Assembly: GCF_000002425.4 (NCBI RefSeq)
Contig: NC_037269.1
Span: 5,709,834-5,773,833, forward strand
Length of the DNA: 64,000 bases
Origin: Physcomitrium patens
Taxonomy: Eukaryota > Streptophyta > Bryopsida > Funariales > Funariaceae
Direction of reading: 5' to 3'
The notes beneath the pieces were generated by a model. The model saw only the letters and a program-made list of their open reading frames with translations. It had not been told where the DNA came from and did no database searches. A program made the position numbers and the translations under genes. Positions 10,662-23,315 of this stretch are shown piece after piece (position 1 is the first letter of the stretch; each line of letters opens with the position of its first letter).

Positions 10662-13600
10662 CCAATATTGTCTTCTTGTAGAGTCATTTCTGTCCTTCTC
10701 TTAGAATAGCCGGAGGCCAAGACATTAATATGATGGAAAGTTAGGAGTCCAAGTCGGATGCTATCATGAATGCCCTCGCTATGTTATTGCAAAGAACTGC
10801 AGAGATTGAAGGAGTCATGGCAAGGCTTCATAATGATGGAGCATCTAGGATGGCACAATCTAGGTTGCACCAGCCTCAAACTTCTGCACTTGGAGAAGCA
10901 ACTTTGCCTCAGGTTCGACAAGCACCGCTGGTTCTATAACATAAGGAGCCCCGAGTTAGCCTTCCGGACAAGTTCGATGGTACGCATTCCAAGTTTCGAG
11001 GATTTGTCAATCAAATCAGGTTGATAACAATTTTACAGCCCGAATGCTATCCAACAGAGGAGTCACGTATTGGGCTTGTTGGAACCTTACTTACAAGGCA
11101 AGCTCTATCATGATTTGTTCCTTTGTTTGAGAAACGATCGTCCATACTAAACAACTTTGAAACCTTTTTGGAGGCATTTGTGGAAGCATTTGGTAAATAC
11201 GACAAGGTTCGATGGGCTACAACAAAGATTCGGTCACTACGACAAGAGATGTGCTCTATATCAGTCTATGCATCGGACTTCAAGCAATTAGCATGAGACA
11301 TCAATTAGAACGAAGAAGCGTTGATGAATAAATTCTATTGGGATTTAAGGGATGATGTGAAGGATTTACTGTTAACTCTTCCTGATCCACAAATGCTCAA
11401 CGAAGCTATTGGCCAAGTTGTGAAGTGCGATAATTGCCTATTCGAACGTCACCAAGACCAACGTTCAAGACAACATACGGTTCGCCATGCCCCAACTATG
11501 TCAACAAGTAGCGTGAATTCATATTCAAAGGTAGAAGACATGCAAATTGATGCAGTACGTGTCAAATCCCGAACTCTAGAAGAAAAAAAGCGGCGTATGG
11601 AGGAAGGTCTATGCTTGTATTGCGGTGAAGAAGGCCACAAAGTTGGAAACTGTCCCAAGAAGCAAAATCGACATATTGTCAAGACTAGGGTATGTTTGTT
11701 CAGGAAAACGAGGATACCCAGTTACAATAGGAACCATGCGGCTGGACAGTGAAATATTGCAACAACAACCAGGTTCCTTTCTTTCTGCTCAACCTGCCCT
11801 TTGTCTTACAATCTCTTTACTTATTGGCCCTCAGAAATTGAGAACCTTAGCATTATTAGATTCAGGAGCATCTTTTTGTTTGTTAGACGAAGAATTTGTG
11901 AAGCATCATAAGATCTCTTTAATACAAAAATCCAAACCTATTCACGTTGACGTCATAGATGGGTGACCTTTATTGTCTGGTAGTATCACCCATGAATGAG
12001 AACCTATAGAAGTGACGTTCAAGGACCATAGTAGTCATATTATTTTCAATATTATTAGAACTCCATCAAATCTTGTTATTCTTGGTCTTTCCTGGTTAAA
12101 AAAGCATAACCCATCCATAGATTGGAAGTTGTGGAAGATGACCTTTTCCACAAAACCACCCAAGAATAAGCCTTGTAAGAAACCCCGAATAGAGAAATCC
12201 TTATTCATTGGAGCAAGAGTATTTATAAGATCGTCCAAGGAAGGCACACCGTTTAAAAGATTGTCCAAGGGAGATACACCGTTTGTCATTTATGCGACTC
12301 CAACTACCAGGGAGAAGACCTCGACAACAAGTATACTTGAGTGATATAAGGATTTTAAAGACATGTTTCAAAAGGAAAATGCCAACATGCTACTAGAACA
12401 CCAACCATATGATTGCGCCATAGACTTACAAGAAGGAGCACAACCGCCTTTTCGCCCAATCTACCATCTATCGCAGATGGAGTTGGCGGAGTTGTAGAAG
12501 TACATCGACGAGAATCTAGCCAAGAACTTCATTCGTCATTCAAAATCGTTAGCTTGAGCACCCATCTTATTTGTGAAGAAGAAAGATGGCTCGTTGCGGA
12601 TGTACGTGGACTATCGAGGCCTCAACAAGGTAACAAAGAAGAATCGTTATCCGTTGCCCTTGATTTTTGGTCTTTTAGAACAACTTGACGTGCAAGGATC
12701 TTTACAAAAATTGATCTAAGGAAGCTTACAATCTCATACGAATCAAGGAAGGAGATGAGTGGAAGACAGCATTCCGTATAAGGTATGGCCATTTTGAGTA
12801 TAATGTCATGCCCTTTGGTCTTACCAATGCTCCAGCGGTCTTTCAACATATGATGAATGACATTTTCTGAGAGTACCTTGACAATTTTGTTGTCATCTAT
12901 TTAGATGATATTTTGATATTCTCCACAAATGAGGAAGAGCATGAAAAGCACGTTCGTTTGGTCTTTGAGAAACTATGCAAGCGAGGACTATATGCCAAGT
13001 TGGAGAAGTGTTTATTTCACCAAATAGAGATGGAATTTTTGGGATTCGTTGCAAGTACGGAAGGCTTGAAGATGGATCCCAAGAAGGTGGAAGCAATCGT
13101 GTTCTGGGAGGTTTCGAAGACAGTTAGAGACGTACAATGCTTTCTTTATTTTGCCAGCTTCTATTAGATCTTCATCAAGAATTACTCTCAAGTTGCTGCC
13201 CCTCTCATTCGGTTGACATGCAAGGATAAGCTAGAATGGGGACCTCTAGCAAAGAAGGTGTTTCAAGACCTGAAGCCCGTATTTACTACGGCTCCAATCT
13301 TGGTACATCCAGACTTTACAAAGACCTTTTATTTAGAAATTGATGTTTTAGATTTTGCTTTGGGAGCTGTACTTTAACAAATGGGAGAAGACAAGAAGCT
13401 CCATCCCGCTGCATTCTATTCTCGAAAGTTCTCTGCTGCTGAAATCAATTATGAGATCTACGATAAGGAACTTCTTGCTATAGTGGATTCTTTCCAAGAA
13501 TGGCATCACTTTCTTGAAAGAGCTGCACACCCAGTGATCGTATATACAAATCACAAGAATTTGGAGTATTTCATGTCGGCTCGAGTTCTAAAACGACGTC

Positions 13601-15737
13601 AAGCTTGGTGGAGTATGTTCCTATCTAGGTTTGATTTTGTTATCACTTATCGACCTGGAAAGCAGCAAGGACTATCTGATGTCCTATCGAGGAGATCGTA
13701 TCTTATACCAAAGGCTGGAGAAGTAGCGTTTGATCAACAATGTATGACGTTGTTGAAGCTAGAGCAATTTCAGCTTTGCGCTACTATTGTGCCAATTGAT
13801 GCAACTTCCTAAATTAGGTACGTGCCATGATCATTGAAGATTCAATAGCCATTGATATCAAGCAGCGTGCCAGTGATGACAAGTTTAAGGTGGAGAGAGA
13901 TCTTTTATATTTTGAAGAGCGGTTGTATATCCCAAAAGGACCAACACGACTCCGATTTCTTCAATCTCGCCACAATTTTCCAGCTACGGGACATTTTGGA
14001 TTCAACAAGACCTTGGAGCTTATTTCTCGAGATTTTTGGTGGCCCCAAATGTGGAAGGATGTAAAAGATTTTGTCCTATCCTACGACATTTGTTCAAGAT
14101 TCAAGAATCCTCAGCATCACCCTTATGAACTTCTACAGCCATTGTCGATTCTACGTCGACCATGGTCTTCAGTTTCCATGGACTTCATCATGGACATACC
14201 ATCATCGAACTCATTTGACATCATCTTTATCATGATAGATCGGCTTACAAAGATGGCACACTTTGTCTCTTGTAAGAAGACATCGTCCAGTGAAGTCACA
14301 GCAAGGCTCTTTTTCAATAATGTGTATCGATATCATGGACTACTAGAAGATATCGTATCAGATCGAGGAACCTAGTTTGTATCAAAGTTTTGGAGATCTC
14401 TCTTTGAGATATTGAAGGTGGATATCAAGCTTTCTTTGGCTTTTCATCCTCAAATTGACGGCCAAATGGAATGGGTGAACCAAGTCTTGGAACAATACTT
14501 ATGATGCAGCATCAACTATCAATAAGATGATTAGACCAGATATTTGTCGCTAGCCGAGTTTGCATATAACAACACCCTCCATGCGTCGACTCAATATACA
14601 CCATTCTTTTCCAACTATGGGTATCATCCGAAGCTTGATTTATTGAGTTCGTCAACAAATAATAATCCAGCACCTAAAGGATTTGTGAAACAACTATCAG
14701 AGCTTCAAAATACATTGAAGCTTCAATTACAATCCGCTCAAGAATCCTATAAGGCGTCTGCAAATAGATTTCGGAATGAAGCACCTACTTTCAAAATTGG
14801 AGATAAAGCATGGCTTCTTTGACGAAATATCAAGACCAAGCGACCATGTGATAAGTTGAATTATCGAAGATTGGGACCATTTATCATCTAGAAGCAAATG
14901 AATCGAGTGGCTTACCGTTTTGAATTACCAGCTTTTATGAAGGTACATCCAATCTTTCATGTTTCTCTGTTAGAGCCTTATCGAGAGTCGTCTTTTCCTG
15001 AAAGAGTACAATGTCGGCCACCTAGTATTGAGATCGAGAACCACGAGAAATACGAGGTTGAAAAGGTACTGGATTCACATCGAACGTGGGGTAAGTTGGA
15101 GTATCTTGTTCATTGGTGCGGCTATGACATTAATGAGCGAATGTGAGAGCCAGCTGAAAATCTAGCCAATGCGTTGCAAAAAGTACAGGTGTTTCATCAA
15201 CAACATCCTCATAAACCTAAGCCGGTTCGACGATAGCTTCCTTCTGAAGCTTGTTCATCCAAGAATACAAGAAAGGGGAAGAGCACCACCAAAGATCATA
15301 GTTGATGTAGTTATTTTCTCCAAGATAAAATAGAATTTTTTCAGTAGCCATAGTTTGGTCTTCTGATATGGATAGCCAAGAGATAGATACTATGCCAGTC
15401 AGATTATCTCAACCAACTAGCTTACAAAGGCGACCTTGAGATGAAGAACTATCTATACCATGACGACGTTAGAGGATACCGAGTAACCAATTATTGGTGA
15501 TTGTATTTGAGTTCGAATATGCTTACGATGGTCAGCCAGAAGGCGTGTTTGCAGGACAATTTCAGAATGAAGACACGGAAGTTCATGCTTGATCAGAAGT
15601 TTAATGCGTGGGCCACTACCGTTGGCTTCAAGGGCCAATGAACTACTTGCCTCATAAACAACAGTTGGAGTTCATAATAGATGTTTTGCGATAGATCTTC
15701 ATTTTCTTGTGTTGGTACTGATTAGGTCAAAAGGCTG

Positions 15738-16449
15738 TTGTGCTCTCTCCAATCGTAGTTGCCGATCCTCAATTGCCATTCGTATGCATGTATTATGCCC
15801 AAAAGAGTGACAGTAGGTCCAAAATTAACACCTTAACTTTGAGCGCCTATAACTTCTTCATAAAAACCCCAAATGACACAAAACTTGTACCAAAATCTTA
15901 ACCAAAAACCTAAACCTTCTGACCTTAGCCTTCAAAGTTCGAATGGGTTCCAGAAACTAACCCTAATCCCTAATATGGCCTCGTGCAGCCTTTTCAAAGC
16001 CCATTGGTCATGATTTTTGACCAATAGGAATGGAGATTTTTATTTTTTATCTCTATTCATCTATATTGGTGCTCTAATTACTCCCTTTGCTACCAAAATC
16101 CTTCTTCAATCCTTTTTTTTATAAGATTTACATAATGTATGCTCTAAACACCAAATAAAAGAACCAAAATAAGTTTTCAAATGTCACCAATGTCTAACAT
16201 AATGACTCTTAATATTTAGAAGTTACTATCAACCAAAACCAATCTTAAAAGCCACTATCAAAAAGAAATTAAAGTTATACAAATTCTATAGTAATCTTTT
16301 TAAACAACCTCTTCTCAAAGTAATAATCAAATTATATTCTACAACCAACTAAAATCTACTAACATGGCTCTCATCATGTTACTTAATAAATTATATATTA
16401 AGTTCATAATTATATTTTTTTCATATAGTAGCCAAACCACAACATGACA
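15738..16449 (-). repeat. 3' LTR of element B, truncated
   Basis: By eye this is about 95 percent identical to about 20037-20743 of the 5' LTR, including the shared run CTATAACTTCTTCATAAAAA. It ends ATGACA at 16449. The other end is cut at about 15738, where it joins the 3' region of element E, so about 620 bp of the LTR is missing. The high similarity makes element B one of the younger insertions here. Confidence 0.8.
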
Positions 16450-19409
16450 TCCACCCCGTCTAAACCTGTGCATCCTTCGATATGCACCAAAAGAACCAAA
16501 GTTGTGGTCGGCATCATATAACCTTCCCAATATTGTCTATTTTTTTTTTTTTTTTTTTTTTTGATCCATGTCTTCTACTTTTTCATTTGTAAAGAAAAAT
16601 ATGTCTTCTCTAATATCTTCACAAATTCCTTGTTATTTTAATCAATGCCACATATCAATTTTGTTCTTGTATTTCCAACTTATTTCTTCTAAAATCTTTC
16701 GAATATGTCTCTATATATATACTTGCTATTAAAGCATCTTTCTCAAGCACATCCACTCTTTTTAGGTTTTTTTTTTTTTTTTTTTTTTTCAGATTTTTAC
16801 ACACCTCTTTGCTCTCAATTTTGTAAGTCATTAAGCTGTGTATGTACAATATATTCATTCCTATATAATTTTGTAACACCTGTATAAAAGATATTATTCT
16901 CTCTATGCAAGAATACTTTCTTTGATGTACCACTATATTCCCGCTCTATAGTGGTATTGTGCAAAACTCTTTAAACTCTTCACTGACCCTTGGTAATAAA
17001 TCACTTCGTAAATAATCCCAATTGCGCTCATGGTTTGCAGGTACTGTTAGAAATTACACTGCCTTTTTTCCATCTTGACTTCTAATATGGGCACATGCTG
17101 GTCCATCATCCAAAACTTAGGTCTCCATCTTCACAGCTCTAATATATGGTTGACCAAGAATCACTGGGTATGAAGTAGTGTCTTGAACAAAAAAATTTTG
17201 TTCTGTGGTCACATCTCCAATTTTTACCTTCACATTGGGGCAAGCACTATAAAATTCTCCTCGTGTATTATTTGCTGCCCGAATCACCCATCCATGGTTA
17301 ATATCAATGAGCCACCTTCCATGTTTATAGACTTCTTTTGACATAATATTAATTTCAAATCCATGGTTAATGAGAGCAATTACTGGTTCTACTAAGTCTT
17401 CCATTTTTACTAAAGTCTCTGTAGTGGCTCTTGCCTAATGTCCCTTGATATAGTATCCAGGGCCCTTGTCATCATCCTTGTATTCATCCAAATCAAATTG
17501 TCTTTTTTTATTGATACAACATTCTGCCAATTCATGTTCCTCTTCTTCAGTCAAGATTATATCCAAAGCATTAGATACGGCAGATTCTCCTGTCAACTAC
17601 CTCTTTCACTTAATAGTATCTATAATGACTTCATGAAACTCTCTCTTTGTAATGCCTAAAATTTCTCATAGAGTAAATTCAATTTTGGCATTCAATACTC
17701 TTTCTTCCAAGACTCCTTTCAAATTTGTGGCTGCCTCAATATCAGATTGAAGCTTATAAATAACATGCTTATTCTTCCCTTTGTCTTTATCAACCTCTAT
17801 CCTTTCTTCCCATTTTTCTTTTGGGAGTGAAGCATTTCCAGGATGCAATATCGATAGCCTAGCCTTGGATGGTATTTCTTTATTTTGTGTTGTTTCTGCA
17901 TGCCTTTGAGGTCTCCTCTTGTTTTTTGGCTCTTCAGGATTTTTTTCTATTTCATTTTTTTTCCTTTTCACCTCCATTAAGGCTTCATGTTGAGACTTTG
18001 CCAAATAAGCATGTAAAAACATAGTATCTATAGGATCATCCTATCTTGTAGCATTTCTAATTATTGTGGCTATATTAAGTAATTCTTGTCTTATTATTTT
18101 TCTTTTATTCATATTGATAATAGCATGATTCCATAGATCCCATGTGTTTATATGCTTATCAAAAACATCCTCTTTCTCCCTTACAGCCTCAATCCCATAA
18201 ATAATAGCTTCTCTTGATGCCATAGCCTGTTGAGATAAATGCTCTTCCAAAACCTTTTTCATCCCTCCTTTTCCAAAATTGGTTTTGGGAAACTCACCTA
18301 TATCTTGCAACGCAATTTTTCCATCTTTCCATAAAATTACTCCCTATCGTAAAATATCAATAAAATCTCCACACTCCCTTCGAGGATGCTCCATACTATC
18401 GCACCAAATACATCGTTGTATATATCCTGGCTTTGATACAGATTTTCTCTCAGGTAATCTTTTTTTCTCCTCTAGCTTTGCTACTTTGATTTGTAAGTCT
18501 TTCATTCCTTTTACCAACTCATCAATTGCATCTTTTTGTGGTACAACTATAGACATAGGAATTGGAATAGTACTTACTGGTATAGGAGGTTCTGGCTATT
18601 GCCTATGAGATGTTGTAGTTGGTGGAGGTCTAGTCTCTTGCCTTACTACCACCTTACCTCTCCGATACTCTCTTTTAGCAAGTATGCCTACAGCTTTAGA
18701 GACTTTCTTCCAATCAGTAGTAAGTCCATTGTCCTCTGTATTATCCTCCAATAATAATTCCAACTCTCTTTGTAAATCATTATCAGCTGATTGAAGAAAT
18801 AATTCTACCTTATCATTTTCAAGTATAAGCTTTTCCACTCGAGACAATTGAAGAAACTGTCTTTCAAATTCTCGAAATAACTCTGTTGCAACCAACTCCT
18901 TATTGGAATTATTGATCCATTCCATAAATGATTTTCTTGTGACTCTTTTTGCATCTTCCAAAGAATACTCTTCTTTTAGTTAAAGGATAAAATCCTCCCA
19001 TTTTTCTCCATGAGTTTTAATAATCCTCTTTATATGCTCACGAAGCTTTAGTATAATTGCAAGCTCAAATGTTAGGATTATATCTTTCTCTGGCACTTTA
19101 TTAAGCTCCATCTAACCGAGAATAATACTTAAGATACTTGGAAATATTTCTTCCATCAAATTGATCCAATAAACCAACAACAGATTGCAAGGCTTTAGTA
19201 GCCATTGCCTCGTTGCATTCCACAACTTGCTGTTGTTACATAAAAAGTACAAATGCTTGAAATATTTGAGTTGTAGCAGCATCAAGTTGCAATGGGATTT
19301 TTCCAATGCAATTCCTATTACCACTTCCTTGACCCCTTCCATAATAAAAGCCAAAATATTTCTTCAAAACTCTCTACCCCAGAATTTTTCACGTTGGGTT
19401 CACCAGGTC

Positions 19410-20743
19410 TGTCGTATGGTGTGATTTGCTATCTGGGAATATACTAGATATCTAGCTGTAGAGAATGTACCTTAAACCTTTATATGATTCTTTTCTTGGC
19501 TTCCAAAACTCCTTTATTTTTGTATAAAACTCCAAATATAACAAAACCCCTTCAAAACTCATTTTTCTCGCGAAGGGTTTTCTCACCCTAAACTTTAGAA
19601 AATCATAACTATTGTTCTAACTGTTTAGTTTGTTTCAAATTTATAAGATAGGTAGAATTTCCCCTTAACTTGTACTGCAAAAAAAACCAACTACAAATTC
19701 ACTCCCGATCTTCTGGCATCAAAGAAATTCTACTAGACACTCCAAACCCTAATTTACAAGCACCCGAAAAACTATTTTCCTTATATCTCAAAAACCCGAA
19801 CTCCAAATGTCATAAAACTTATGCACAAAGTTTATTAACATGAAATTACACATCCCTTGAAATTTTGAGCCAAAACCTTATCAAATTGCTCAAGATATAG
19901 CTCAAGAGACAAACACTAGTAAATCGATTTACTTACTACCATTAGATTGCATGTGCTGACTTCAAAATCCAATAACTCCTTCACTGAAACTTAGAATCTA
20001 GTAAGCAGTATGTGAAAAGTATAGCCGCAAAAGTTCTCTCTCCAGCCGTAGTCGCCGATCCTCAATTGCCATCCGAACGCGTGCGTTATGCCCAAAAGAG
20101 TGACAATAGGTCCAAAACTAACACCTTAACTTTGAGCGCCTATAACTTCTTCATAAAAACCCCAAATGACACAAAACTTGTACCAAAACCTTAACCAAAG
20201 ACCTAAACCTTCTGACCCTAGCCTTCAAAGTTCGAATGGGTTCTAGAAACTAACCCTAATCCCTAATATGGCCTCGGGCAACCTCCTCAAAGCCCATTGG
20301 TCATGATTTTTGACCAATAGGAATGGAGATTTTTATTTTTCATCTCCATTCATCTATATTGGTGCTCTAATTACTCCCTTTGCTACCAAAATCCTTCTTC
20401 AATCCTTTTTTTTATAAGATTTACATAATGTATGCTCTAAACACCAAATAAAAGAACCAAAATAAGTTTTCAAATATCACCAATGTCTAATAAAGGTGAT
20501 TCTAAATATTTAGAAGTTACTATCAACCAAAACCAATCTTAAAAGCTACTATTAAAAAGAAATTAAAGTTATACAAATTCTATAGTAATCTTTTTAAACA
20601 ACCTCTTCTCAAAATAATAATCAAATTATATTCTACAACCAATTAAAATCTACTAACATGGCTCTCATCATGTTACTTAATAAATTATATATTAAGTACA
20701 TAATTACATTATTTTCATATAGTAGCCGAACCACAACACGACA
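19410..20743 (-). repeat. 5' LTR of element B (1334 bp)
   Basis: The plus-strand text starts TGTCGT at 19410 and ends ACGACA at 20743, the same 6-bp terminal inverted repeat as the LTR of element A, although the LTR bodies differ. It is adjacent to the primer site on the left. On the right, minus-strand gag of element D begins directly. Confidence 0.85.
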
Positions 20744-21478
20744 ACATTTGTAGATTAGGAAGAGTTAACAACAAATCCTTCACATCATCCCTTAAACCCC
20801 AATAAAATTGACTCATCAACGCTTCTTCGTCCCAATTGATGTCTCATGCTAATTACCTGAAGTTCGATGCATAAACTGATGTAGAGCGCATCTCTTGTCG
20901 TAGTGACCGAATCTTTGTTGTAGCCCATCGAATCTTATCATGTTTACCAAATACTTTTGCAAACGCCTCCAAAAAGGTTTCAAAGTTGTTTAGTATGGAC
21001 GATCATTTCTCAAACAAAGGAGCAAACTATGATAGAACTTGCCGTGTAAGTAAGGTTCCAACAAGCGCAACATGTGACTCCTCCGTTGGATAGTGTTCGG
21101 GCTGTAAAACTGTTATCAACCTGATTTGGTTGACGAATCCTCGAAACTTGGAATACGTACCATCGAACTTGTCCGAAAGGCTAACTCGAGGCTCCTTATA
21201 TTGTAGAACCAGTAGTGCTTGTCAAACCTGAGGCAAAGTTGCTTCTCTAAGTGCAGAAGTTTGAGGCTGGTGCAATCTAGATTAAACCATCCTAGATGCT
21301 CCATTGTTATGAAGCCTTGCCATGACTCCTTCAATCTCTACAGTTCTTTGCGATAACGTAGCGAGGGCATTCATGATAGCATCCAACTTGGACTCCAAAC
21401 TTTCTGTCATACTAATGTCTTGACCTCCGGCCATTCTAAGAAAGAGACAGAAATGACTATACAAGAAGACAATATTGG

Positions 21479-21622
21479 TTTAGAGGAAGGAACTCCGCAT
21501 CCTCTAAAATGCCTTAAGAGCTTCAAGAAAAGGAATAATCCACTCTCTCCAAGAAGAATAAGACTCCAATATTATAACAAAAGAAGTATCAATTTAGAGG
21601 AGAGTAATCCGCAACCTCTAAA
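21479..21622 (-). other. Leader hairpins of element D
   Basis: Two inverted repeats, 21593-21622 and 21479-21508, each with an 8-bp stem TTTAGAGG / CCTCTAAA and a 14-base loop of TGCGGAtTac type on the minus strand. They are homologous to 10518-10547 and 10632-10661 of element E. Confidence 0.65.
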
Positions 21623-21689
21623 ATACTAATACACTTCCAAGCAGAGGGATAATCCACACTCTAACGAAGAAGAAACTAACTTTGATATC

Positions 21690-22011
21690 TGAGGTGAGTG
21701 AAGTCTCGACAAACTGTCATGGACGTAGAAATATAGACTCGAGATCTAACAAAAAGTTCAAGAAGAACTAGTAAGAACTAGATTAATCAGATGAATACAA
21801 GAATAACACCAGAGAGGTGAGCTAGAGCTCCAAGAGATGTATTGTCGAGACTGAAAAACTCTTTAGCCTCGATTCCAATATATACTTCTATTTAGGAAGC
21901 TTTTCAAGCAACTTCTACTAACTAGGAAGCTTCTAGAAGGTTTCAGAGACTTATTTCTAGAAGGTTCTAGAAACTTGTCTCTAGAAGATTCTAAGGACTA
22001 TGTCTCTAACA
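21690..22011 (-). repeat. 5' LTR of element D (322 bp) with heat-shock elements
   Basis: Reverse complement of the element E LTR without its 125-bp duplication. It starts TG at 21690 next to GATATC-type primer-site sequence and ends CTAACA at 22011. It contains GAAgcTTCtaGAA at 21926-21938, a perfect three-unit heat-shock element, and further GAA/TTC pairs up to 21990. Confidence 0.75.
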
Positions 22012-22174
22012 CTTACTAGATATTATTGCAATTTTATTTAGTAATTTACATACATTACTTCTTCATTAACAAGCTTATTAGAGAAGGGTGCCCCATTTGA
22101 ATGGAAAGTAGAAAAATAAAGTATCTTTCATAGATTGAAGGAAGCATTCATTACTGCTCCAATATTGTAACTAT

Positions 22175-23315
22175 TGTTGTGTGGTGTGATTTGCAATGTG
22201 GGAATATATTGGATGTCTAACTATAAAGAGTTTAGCTTTAACTTATTGGCTAAGCTCTAGTAAATAATTTATTTTATTTTTAACTTATATACAAAGTCTT
22301 GGCTTCCAAAACTTCTTTATTTTATATAAAATACCCAAATTGTAGCAAAATCTTTCAAAACATATTTTTCTCACAAAAATTTTTTTCTTTCCAAACTTTA
22401 GAAATTCGTATCCCTTGATCCAACTATTCAATTTTTCTCAAATTTTTACATAATGTAGATATTATCTTTAAGATTTTTTATAAATAAAATAAACTATAAA
22501 ATCGTCATCAATCTTGTGGCATCTTAGAAATTCTAGCAAGTATTCTAAATCCTAACTTATTAGCATCTAAGCACTATTTTCTTCATATATCAAAAATCCA
22601 AAATTAAAATACCATAAAATTTATGTTTAAAGTTTATTAACAAGACTATATATATATTTTTAGAAATTTTGAGCCAAAGTTTCATCAAATTACTTAAGAT
22701 ATAGCTGAAAATACAACCACTAGTGAATCGGGTCACTTACTACCCTTAAATTTGCAAGTGCTCATTTCAACCTCCAATATCTTCTTTATCCTACTTAGAA
22801 TCCATCAAATAGTATATCAAAAGTATAGCCAAGAAAGTGTTCTCTCCAAACCCAGTTGCCGATCCTTTATTGCTTTTTGTAAGCCTGTGCTATGTCCAAA
22901 AGAGTGAGAGTAGGTACAAAATCAATACCTTAACTTTGAGTGGCCATATCTCTTTCATATAAACTCTAAAACATACAAAATTTGTATCAGAATCATGGCC
23001 AAAAACCTAAACTTACTGATCCTAGCCTCCAAAGCTCAAATAGAATCAAAAAAATAATCCTAATTCCTAATAAGGCCTCGGGCAGCCTCCTTGAAGCCCA
23101 TTGGACATGATTTTTGGCCAATAAGAATGGAGATTTTCATCATTCATTGTTATACATCCATATGGATGCTCTAACTTCTTTTTTGCTATCAAGATCCCTT
23201 TCTAATTATTTTTTTTAATAAAATTTACTTAATATATGTCCATGTTATTTAATAAATTATATATCAAACATATAAGTACAATATTTTCACATAGTAGCTG
23301 AATCATAATATGACA
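22175..23315 (-). repeat. Solo LTR of the element B family
   Basis: The plus-strand text runs from TGTTGTGTGG at 22175 to ATGACA at 23315. It matches the element B LTR throughout (GTGATTTGC near the start, CCAAAAGAGTGA, and ATTGGACATGATTTTTGGCC-like text), but with many more differences than between B's own two LTRs. No internal B sequence flanks it, so it is a solo LTR, in the same orientation as B, inside element F RNase H. I saw no convincing target-site duplication. Confidence 0.75.

Larger units (their letters stand above)
10004..15737 (+). mobile_element. Ty3/gypsy chromovirus fossil (element E), no 3' LTR
   Basis: From the 5' end: LTR 10004-10450, leader with hairpin array 10451-10700, gag about 10710-11750 with zinc knuckle CLYCGEEGHKVGNC near 11610-11660, protease about 11850-11960 (LLDSGAS), reverse transcriptase about 12350-13170 (YLDDILIFS near 12900), RNase H about 13200-13700, integrase about 13830-14560 (H-H-C-C zinc region near 13970-14100; catalytic Asp region near 14180), and a chromodomain about 15040-15180 (YEVEKVLDS ... 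EYLVHWCGYD). The chromodomain marks it as a chromovirus. Bases 15240-15737 are the 3' untranslated part with no recognised domain. The 3' LTR is absent because the element runs directly into a truncated LTR of element B. Many breaks are present. Confidence 0.88.
15738..20743 (-). mobile_element. Ty3/gypsy fossil lacking RT-integrase (element B)
   Basis: Minus-strand relative of element A. From its 5' end: LTR 19410-20743, primer site 19388-19405, gag about 18340-19370 with zinc knuckle (CIWCDSMEHPRREC near 18380-18430), a coiled, charged stretch about 17640-18310, and protease about 17117-17404 (region INHGFEINIMS). Protease-end sequence continues to about 16922, then only about 470 bp of non-coding DNA (16450-16922, with two long T tracts) precedes the 3' LTR (15738-16449). 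Reverse transcriptase, RNase H and integrase are not seen, so this copy could only have moved with enzymes from a relative. A purine-rich stretch read on the minus strand just before 16449 fits a polypurine tract. It is inserted in the gag of element D (junction 20743/20744). It carries several breaks. Confidence 0.8.
20744..22011 (-). mobile_element. Chromovirus fossil (element D), LTR, leader and gag only
   Basis: Minus-strand sister of element E. LTR 21690-22011, leader with two strong hairpins (21593-21622 and 21479-21508), gag start near 21430 (MAGGQD, ESLESKLDAIMNAL, then GVMARLHNNGASR) and gag continuing to 20744, where element B's LTR begins. The rest of the element is not present on the far side of B; that position is occupied by element E in the opposite orientation, so a deletion or rearrangement happened after the insertion. 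Left of 22012 its LTR abuts element F coding sequence. Confidence 0.8.

Noticed and set aside
15240-15737. Possible extra open frame after the chromodomain of element E
   Set aside because: No conserved motif in any frame. It is most simply 3' untranslated sequence of the element.
15930-15950. tRNA B-box-like text (AGTTCGAATGG) in the element B LTR
   Set aside because: No A box or cloverleaf around it, and it is repeated with the LTR at 20230. Not a tRNA gene.
19680-19800. CCCTAA-type words in the element B LTR as interstitial telomere repeats
   Set aside because: Only isolated copies of CCCTAA, not a tandem TTTAGGG array.
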